Origin: Rhabditophanes sp. KR3021
Lineage: Eukaryota > Nematoda > Chromadorea > Rhabditida > Alloionematidae
Length of the DNA stretch: 64,000 nt
Assembly: GCA_963281155.1 (NCBI GenBank)
Contig: CAUJLY010000005.1
Location: 1,302,001-1,366,000, forward strand
Reading direction: 5' to 3'
The position numbers and the translations under genes are program-made. Shown here one piece after another: positions 56,669 to 64,000 of the stretch. A model generated the notes under the pieces. That model was given only the letters and a program-made list of their open reading frames with translations, searched no databases and was not told where the DNA came from. The stretch's first letter is position 1, and every line of letters starts with the position of its first letter.

Positions 56669-57704
56669 TCAAATGACAGCAGTTCTTGTCGTAATCATTC
56701 CAACAACATTTTTAACATGCTTATGATTCCACCATTGTTTAAAATCATTTTTGTAAATAAAGATAAATTGCATGATTGGTGAGAAAAAAGAATACAATAA
56801 TATACCAATTGATGATAAATCTCTTGAGATTAAAAATATCCTTATAGGAATACTTTCAAGTCTACTCAATAAAAATGTAATTAAGATAGGTGACAAGGCA
56901 ACAGAAATTGGTAATACAACACATGCTCTCAAATAAACCAAGCTCTTTCTTATTGCTAACGTTGTTTCCAATCTAGCATCTTTCATACATTTTCTTAATG
57001 CCATTTCCAGAGGAATGTAATAGCTTGGAATAACATAGACTATAAGGAATATTTTGAAAGCTAATTGACTTGATAGAAGTATAACGCTAGGGTTTGTTAA
57101 ACTGAAGTCTACAATAAAAATAGTATATTCTGAGGATCGAAATTGATTTAAGCTGTTATCAATCTAAATGCATGCATAATATAAATGATATTGATATTTA
57201 ATAAATTACCTCTAAATTATCAACATGATAATTGTTGTCGATGTGTAAAAGTCTTGGAGCAAAAATTAAATTGACTATAGTAGCCCCAATTCCCCAGAAG
57301 ATAAATAAAAATGCTTCTACCCAATGGAAATGTTTCGCCTTTGTTTTACGTACAAAGGTGTTGTAGCGGGCAAGAAAGGCCAAGAAAATAAAATCAGTTA
57401 TATAAATAAAAGAAAGTAGAAAACCTAAACCTAAATAGCATACGACTATTTCATTTTTTGCGAGAATCAAAAATTGCGTATTAACTGCAAAACCAACAAT
57501 AGGAAAAATAAGATTAAATCTTCCAATTACTCCAAAAAATGAAGACAAGATAATTTCTGGTATTCTAGCCCACTTAACTAATTGAGTTGTATAATCACAG
57601 TTACGTGGTGGCAAAAATTGAATCAAACAAAATAGACCAATGTTAGTTGTTAAACCAAAAGTACCAAGAATAATAATTAACGCCTCGAAAAAATCTCTAT
57701 TCAT
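56669..57704 (-). CDS. Nematode seven-transmembrane chemoreceptor (str/srh-like)
   Basis: Two exons, 57704-57210 and 57163-56669, joined in phase 0 (46-bp intron); 329 aa. About seven hydrophobic segments are visible: FFEALIIILGTFGLTTNIGL, WARIPEIILSSFFGVI, IVVCYLGLGFLLSFIYITDF, VEAFLFIFWGIGATIVNLIF, QLAFKIFLIVYVIPSYYIPL, ACVVLPISVALSPILITFLL and IGILLYSFFSPIMQFIFIY. There is no DRY or CWxP motif. The layout, intron and composition fit the nematode-specific chemoreceptor superfamilies used in odour sensing. The exact family (str, srh, sri, srd) cannot be assigned by eye. No frame damage seen. Confidence 0.75.
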
Positions 57705-58202
57705 TTAAATAAAAGAAATATACACTCAAAACTGATATACTAAAATCCCAGTATATTTTGGAAAACAGACAAAATTGCAAAGATAATTAAAATAATTGTC
57801 AATGACAATAATATATAAAATGAAAATAAAAATATCTAATTAAATGCCAAATAAAATACCTATAATTACAAACACATTAAAACATAAACTTTATTGACAA
57901 TTTCATTGCAGTTAAATCAGAATTTCCGTAAACTAGTATCTTAGTCTGCAGTATTTTTTTTGTAATATGTTTATAAGTGTCAAAATAGGTTTACATTAAT
58001 CAACATTCTTATGTAGAAAGTTAAAATCTCACTTGGTCAGTGATAGGCTACCTGCAAGGCAATGACAAAGAAAAGAAGTCTCGAAAAGGTGTATTCCGAA
58101 TCTGGTTACTAATAAAAATAGATTGACAATAAATGTATTTAATTTTTTATTAAAAGTAAAACAGTAATAACAAGTAATGACAACAACAATTAAAAATATA
58201 TT
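57705..58202. other. Spacer between chemoreceptor and IMP4
   Basis: 500 bp holding the chemoreceptor promoter and the IMP4 3' end. No other feature seen. Confidence 0.45.
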
Positions 58203-59190
58203 TTATCTACGTTTATTTTCGTATTCTTTTTCTTTGATCCGTTCTTCTTCTACCTTTGCTTCCTCTTCTTCTTGCTCTTCATCATCATTGAGAGCCAGAA
58301 TTTGTCTATGAACAGAACTACGCATGTATGGCCGTAAAACCCACTCAGTTTTTGAAGCTTGCAAGTTCTCCAAAGTTCCCAATTTGATTGAGTAGGGTTT
58401 CATTTCGAAGCGGGGCCCAGCTTCAGTCAATTCAATTTGCCCTTTTTCCCCACGATTATAATTGTGGTGACGGAATGAAATAAAGTCCTCAGTATTTGAA
58501 AAGGTTATAATTCTTTTACTATCTACTTTTGGAACTGGAAAAAGATGTCGAAGAATATCAGTAATACGTTTTCCAATTTTAGAGTTAAGCTTATTGAAGA
58601 TAAGGTGTGGGTAAGCTTCTGACACTTTTTCCGCATTAGGCACATCATGTCGAAGAACTACGTTGCATATATTGAAGAAACAGGTTGGTCCATAAGGTAA
58701 ATGAGACACAACTAAACCATCTGGAGTTCCTCGAGTCTCTGTTACCAGGATTATATCAGTAACATCATTCGTTCTGCAGGCTTGTACCAGCGTTTTGATG
58801 TCGTAACCTCCACGATTGATTCTTGAGGCATTTGGGAACATTAGACGCATTTCCTAAAAAATAAACAGAATTATTCATTAATTAAAATGCAAAACTTACA
58901 GCAGCAAATTGTTTAAGTTTAGAAGAAGGGTCTCTAGAAGTAGTAATAACTACCTTTGGATCCACAACACCAGCCCATCTATATTCATCATCTAAGACAT
59001 TAGTTTGATCTCCCCATTCTATATCTTTTAGTAAATCAACGGCTTCATCTCTTAAATCAGTCGGAATGGGTGTGTTATTGTCTAGAGCTTTCTTAATACG
59101 ATCTCTTTTAGTCTCTATAGTTTTCTGCTTTTCTTCAGCGACTTTTCTTAGAGAATATTCTCTGCGTAGACGAGCTTCACGACGTTGCAT
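58203..59190 (-). CDS. imp-4: U3 snoRNP protein IMP4 (Brix domain)
   Basis: Two exons, 59190-58900 and 58853-58203, 313 aa. The start MQRREARLRREYSLRKVAEE matches the conserved basic N-terminus. Then DDEYRWAGVVDPKVVITTSR DPSSKL opens the Brix domain, which continues RLMFPNASRINRGGYDIKTL, TRGTPDGLVVSHLPYGPT, ADILRHLFPVP-type text and FISFRHHNY, ending AGPRFEMKPYSIKLGTLE. IMP4 works with MPP10 and IMP3 in the nucleolar SSU processome, pairing U3 snoRNA with pre-18S rRNA. The C-terminus adds a Glu/Lys-rich tail of ~25 residues not usual in human IMP4. TTTTGTTTAG ends one base above the ATG, a strong trans-splice acceptor; the frame above it is not conserved. Confidence 0.95.
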
Positions 59191-61448
59191 TCTAAACAAA
59201 AAATAATTATCAAAGGAGCTTTGTTCCAAGCAATTCAAATTTAGAATGATACGGTTTCGTGTTGGGAAAAGCGTAGAACACTTGAAACAAATAAAAGATG
59301 GATTAAGCAAGAAATTGAGCAAATAACAATTTTACCATTTGAGATGTGTTTATTTATATACCGATTTTTTTAATTTATTGAAATATCAGCAGTAATTATG
59401 TCTGGTTGATTCAATTAATTTTCAGTACATTAGACTATGCTAATTCCATTTATCACATAAATTCATATTTTGTCATTGTGAGGTAGAAAATAAGAGAGCT
59501 GTCGTTATGTCAGAGATATTACACGTAGACTTTTTAATCCAAATTTCATTACCTTGAAATTCATCAGAAGAATGATACGCTGAAAAATGTTGATGATAGG
59601 TGTTGTTTCAAAGACAAAGAACAACTATTCTGCTCTAACTATTCAATCTGAAAACAATCCTTAGTAAGCCACCTTAAATATATTCTAACATCTTATTTGT
59701 TAAAAAATAATAAGTAGTAGCCTTAACCCAACAATTTTGTTAATCGTGAATTGAATTGTAGGCGTTTAAATTTTAGACCAGCAAAGTTAAATGGTCTCGT
59801 AAATTAAATTACGGACAAACCAGGAGTAGAATGAATGCCAAGTTATTGTACTTTTCAACTTCTAAATGAGAACCATTTATCACACCCTTCAAATATCAAA
59901 AATCTGTTTTTCGTTCCATATATGTTTGAACCCACATTACCTAAAAAGAACCTCCTTGATGGGCGCCTGTACTTCAGATGATGGATCCAACTCTTTTTAG
60001 CAATACAAGTTTAAGGGTATGTTTTATAAGCTTTCTTACGTTGCACCTTTTCAACTTCCTCAACAACATTAGCTATTGTTGTTTTGTGTGTAGTCTTTAT
60101 TCAGAAAAGCTATCAAAAAAGGGACCCATTATTAACTCAGAATTCAAGATACAAATACAAACCATGTATTATATACTTTTGCCTAAACTCTTGGTCGTAA
60201 TTAATGTGTGTAATAATTCACATAATAATTCAAGTATCAATATTCGTTAGATATTTTAAACTAATTAATAAAACTTTTACAACCACTGTGTTTTTATTAT
60301 CTTATCTTTGATAATATTCATATTTAGAGTTAATTAACATATTGATAAGTCACAAATACGTCAACGACTTGACAGCATATTGCTCCAAAATTTTATTCAT
60401 AAAGAAGGATTATCTTCTTCTTTTACTACATGCTTACTGCTCTACCTAGCTTCTAAATTCCACGACACACTCCAACCGTATGTCAATCAAATTCTTTTAA
60501 TTGTAACTTACTTATATCGCTTTTAGCAATAACCATCTTTTATGCTTGATATCTTCAGGCGGAACATACGCAACTACTTAAAATGGTGAGTCCTAATTAA
60601 TTTTCACAGTAATATAATAACTTTAAGTATAAATAAACTGTTTTAACTTATATGTTGTTTTTTCATTGCTCAATTTATTTGAATTACTCACACAATCAAA
60701 GGTTGTTGAAACTAGTTGGAATGAGTTAATACAGATGTTTCAAATTTTTAGACTACTCATCACATCTAATACTATGTATCTGTCTTTAAAACGACAATGA
60801 TGCAAAATATTATGGGTTCCGTTGAGATTTTACCGTTTTACTGACAAGCGTTTTATAAAAGATCGCATTTAAAGAAGTAAATATATCACCTAAAGATATA
60901 TTTCCTTGAAACATAATTGATTATCTGTATGATACAAATGTTATATATGTAAATTACAACCATGTATTACTGCATTTATGGTAGGTAATGTAGTAATTTG
61001 CCATCTTCTTTAAGTGTTTTTCTTATCCTAATAAACTGATTGCATGTTTGTCGTCTTGGCTTAGTCTTATTAGGGCTACTAACTAGCATCATAATCTCTT
61101 TTTTACTCAGGTATCCAACTAACAAAAATTATTTGTTCAATTTGCAACCAGAAGTCAAACAAACTCTTGAGAATCATTTTATGATGTCTTCAAAAATAGA
61201 ACCTTCCCAAACATAAATATCATATTTTGAACCTCCAGCGTTCTTTCCTCAAGCTCTAATAACTTCTTAAAAACCTGATTACACAATCAGATGCCCTTTA
61301 TAATTCTCTGTAAAATGATTATACACATTTTTCATATCCTTCCCACTATCATTAAAACTCGACAAATGTAACGTACTTATTACTGAATTTACAAATTTGA
61401 TACAAGAAGATTTTATTCTTTCCAATAAATTAAAAATTCCCTTTATTA
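59191..61448. other. 2.3-kb spacer with orphan exon-like pieces
   Basis: On the plus strand an ATG at 60583-60585 is directly followed by GTGAGT and preceded by an acceptor-like ATCTTCAG, resembling a one-codon start exon. From 60702 GTTGTTGAAACTAGTTGG could continue it for ~32 codons to a stop. Separately, after TTTTACTCAG, 61112-61216 reads YPTNKNYLFNLQPEVKQTLE then NHFMMSSKIEPSQT and a stop. I cannot join these in one frame. A plus frame at 59978-60250 is unsupported. Confidence 0.3.
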
Positions 61449-63139
61449 TTAAAGTTTACTTAAAAAGGCTGAAAGCAAGATAATACCAGATAATGACAAA
61501 AATAAGTCTTCTAACATGTATGTTTCGGAGGTCGTTTTCATTTTCATATCAAAAAAGTGTTTACCTTTTTTATTTAAAATCTTGGGGCCATATTTTCGTG
61601 ACCATTTGACCCACCACATTTGCTGAGATGGGGAAAGTGTTTTATGAAAAGCAACCATGGAACCAATTTTGATGGCTCTAGCTTTATACCTAAACAAATT
61701 CATTAACTCAACAGAAATTGCCAAACTTACGATTCAAAACTATTTTCAAAATCATTAATAGTCTCTCCTAACTTCCCATCCCAAACCTCTCTAATCGACA
61801 ATAACTTAATAACCCTCAAATCCACCAATCTCTGTAAATTAGAATTTTGATCTCCCTGCAAAGGAATCCCAATAAACGGAACTTGCAACGATACCAACTC
61901 ATTAACCGTATTAATTCCACCATGACAAACCACAAACTTCAAACTTGGATGTACTAACAGCAGTTTAATAGGTGCCCATTTTAATATCCTGACATTCCTT
62001 GGAATCTGAATTCCACTCATCCCGGCAACATCTGCTTGAGCAGTATTTGATTGCCATAAAATCAGGTAAGGTTTCTTTCCGAATTCTTCTAACAAAATCT
62101 TTAGTAATTGTCTCGGCATATCATGAATATTTGATATTGAACCGAATGTTACTAAGACAAATTTGTTATTTTCAATTTCAGCCCAATTGATGGCTTTGAA
62201 TTTGTGCTCGATTATTTCGACTTGGAGGGATGCTTGGTAGAATTGTTTGGTGTTGTCGTCGTTAGAGCCGAAGAACTTTATCCGGTTGTTGATTGGGCGG
62301 ATGGGTTCAGTTAGCATTTCGGAACGGCCGGCGTAGATTAGGTGTCTGGCTTCGATTTGGAAGATATCGGAGTTGAAGTAAATCTTCATTGAGAGGGCTT
62401 GGATGGTGCGAGTTGCGGTGATGAAGAATTGGTAGAGGAGATTCAGGATTCTTTCCCAGAAATTCATTCCATTTCCACTAAATAGACTACCGGTTTTTGG
62501 AACAGCTGATGGCATGGCAGGGATGTTCATTGAGGCGATGTAACCATCACTTAAGGGCCAATTCGAAAATTGAATTGTTGTCTTGTTCATTTTAGACAAT
62601 AGGACTGTTATGCATTCTTGCAAAAAATGATCCAATACTATTAAATCAAATTGATCACTAGATTCTAGTAAATACTTGTATTGCTTTGATTGTTGCAGTT
62701 CTAAGCAATATTTACGGTTGTTTTCGAGAATTCTAAAGAAATAAAGAGCTCCTCTCATGTCCCATGGTCTGTTTAAATCTACGGGGATAGATTGTTCCCA
62801 GAACAAAGAAATCCCATTAGCAATCATTTCTTGGTTGTGAGCATTTGTCTTATTCAAAACCAATGGAGTCCAATTGTGAGGAAACGTAAGTGCAGGTTTC
62901 GAGAAATCATACATAAGTATCTGCAACCAAAAAATAGACTGTTCCGTTCCAAAGCTCTCACCAACTTGTTTCATCATTGCATCATGACTATAACAACCAG
63001 ATGATGGCAACAACAAAACTGAAGATCCATTAGCAGATTTAATAGCAGCCGAATGTTTGATTAAATTCCAAGTAGTATCATTGACACCCAACACAGACAA
63101 ACCCAAAAAACTACTTATCGCAAAGGCTATAAGCATCAT
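61449..63139 (-). CDS. UDP-glucuronosyl/glucosyltransferase (UGT, GT1)
   Basis: Two exons, 63139-61731 and 61689-61449, 549 aa. Signal peptide MMLIAFAISSFLGLSVLG. The variable acceptor-binding half has several N-glycosylation sites (NDTT, NKTN, NWTP, NKTT). The UDP-sugar half contains FVLVTFGSISNIHDMP, ILKWAPIKLLLVHPSLKFVV and the family signature CHGGINTVNELVSLQVPFIG through IPLQGDQNSNLQRL (about residues 385-430). Exon 2 supplies a C-terminal membrane helix (DLFLSLSGIILLSAFLSKL) with only a short tail. UGTs sit in the ER lumen and conjugate sugars to lipophilic toxins and signals. The N-terminal catalytic His region is not obvious by eye. The signature His and Asp-Gln are present, so activity is likely. 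Confidence 0.9.
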
Positions 63140-64000
63140 TTTAAATAAATGAATGAAATACTACTCAAGAAATAAATGTAGTAATTCTCTGTGGCTGCAC
63201 TTAACTTTTAGGGGTTAATAAAAAATGATGTCTCAAATTTAGAATATACTAGCGCATCAGAGACTATCCCTTTTTTATATGATTAAGTGGTTCTATATTT
63301 ATGTATAGGTAGCCAATAGGTGAAGCGAAAGATGCCTTAGCTTTAGTGATAAATTGTTAGCAAGTGAAGGGAAATTTAGTTAGTAGAGTTACTTAGATGA
63401 CAATATTTTTACAAGACAAAAACATGCGATGATGTAATGATGTCTTTATAGAGGTGTAAATCATCTTTTTGTAAAAGATAAATATTGGTGCTCCATGTTG
63501 TTGATTTTGTTTGGTGGTGATCGTTTTTTATTTTTGATAAGTACTTGTGGGGTGAATTAAATGGATATTTACTCACTTATTTATTGTTGTTGATCTAATT
63601 TGATTACAAAGAATCTTAAAAGGGTCAATTAGGGAGAGTGCTTAATCAACAAAAGTACACTGAATTGACATCATGGAGTTGTTGCTTTATTTAACTCACA
63701 TGGTTTGTGAATCGCAAAAAATAGCTTCACATTTTTATCACTAAACTACAAACGAAAAAAGAAGTAAATTAAAATGTTGTTGACAAGGGCAAGAATGTTG
63801 TAATTTAGTTTGTTTGGTATGCAATTTTAATCGTGAGTTGATGACGTAAAAGCGAAACAAACAAAAATCAACTTTAATTTGCTTGATTATTGTGGTTGGG
63901 TGAAGTTTGGGTTTGTCGTGTAAACCTCAAGGTGACTGATTATTGAAAGTTAATAAACGGCGTTGGCTTCAAGTTGACACGTACATTTTTGGTGATGACC
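63140..64000. other. Right-end spacer upstream of UGT
   Basis: No gene recognised in 860 bp. It should include the UGT promoter; no clear TATA within 100 bp of the ATG. Confidence 0.4.

Noticed and set aside
1..64000. tRNA, rRNA, SL RNA and CRISPR signals
   Set aside because: Scanned by eye for T-loop-like words, leader-type sequences and regularly spaced repeats; nothing beyond U6 held up.

Overview
The window looks like nuclear DNA of a nematode. It is AT-rich, and its protein genes are broken by very short introns (mostly 40-55 bp) with GT...TTTCAG or TTTTAG ends. Several start codons lie a few bases after an acceptor-like TTTTAG/TTGCAG with no visible cis donor, as expected for spliced-leader trans-splicing. 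The gene content also fits: a twk-type K2P channel, a DEG/ENaC channel, a nematode-type chemoreceptor, a galectin, a HtrL/YibB-like protein and an alpha-tubulin whose first exon is only the ATG. I cannot name the species; a clade IV free-living or parasitic nematode is a guess.

Layout. 1-640: a partial gene running off the left edge (-). 1.8-4.6 kb: GMP synthase (+, 5 exons). 4.8-12.4 kb: a run of small, mostly extracellular-type genes: a secreted nitrobindin-like protein (-), a 40% histidine peptide (-), a papain-family protease (-), a secreted acidic/TTSRRPQ-repeat protein (+), then alpha-tubulin (+, 10 exons, with a miRNA-like hairpin in one intron) and a galectin (-). 13.4-13.9 kb: a decayed gene. 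14.2-17.2 kb: a DEAD-box helicase (+) facing a K2P potassium channel (-). 17.2-20.3 kb: apparently empty. 20.3-22.3 kb: a HtrL/YibB-like protein and a REEP/DP1-like protein (both +). 22.7-26.5 kb: a type II membrane protein of unknown function (-), with a decayed partial copy of the gene and repeated copies of its upstream DNA. 26.8-28.6 kb: a PPPDE isopeptidase (-) and a broken F-box/FBA gene (-). 29.44-29.55 kb: a U6 snRNA gene (-). 30.2-30.7 kb: a relic related to the one at 13.4 kb.

32.8-37.4 kb: mitochondrial porin VDAC (+), an unrecognised single-exon gene (+) and a short-chain dehydrogenase (+). 38.0-39.7 kb: a protein joining a KH domain to an F-box (-). 42.1-42.6 kb: ribosomal protein L35 (-). 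46.9-49.5 kb: a rhodopsin-type GPCR (+) facing a coiled-coil protein (-). 50.1-52.1 kb: a DEG/ENaC channel (-). 52.5-55.2 kb: Vps54 (+), first exon not found. 55.5-56.1 kb: a frame-broken micro-gene (-) beside a Helitron helicase relic (+). 56.7-57.7 kb: a chemoreceptor (-). 58.2-59.2 kb: U3 snoRNP protein IMP4 (-). 61.4-63.1 kb: a UDP-glucuronosyltransferase (-).

Housekeeping genes (gmps, tubulin, VDAC, rpl-35, IMP4, Vps54) are interspersed with fast-evolving secreted, receptor and F-box-like genes and their relics. I see no operon-like tight same-strand pair, CRISPR array or tRNA. Exon ends were set by hand from splice consensus plus reading-frame and family continuity. Every multi-exon CDS listed as intact sums to a whole number of codons.
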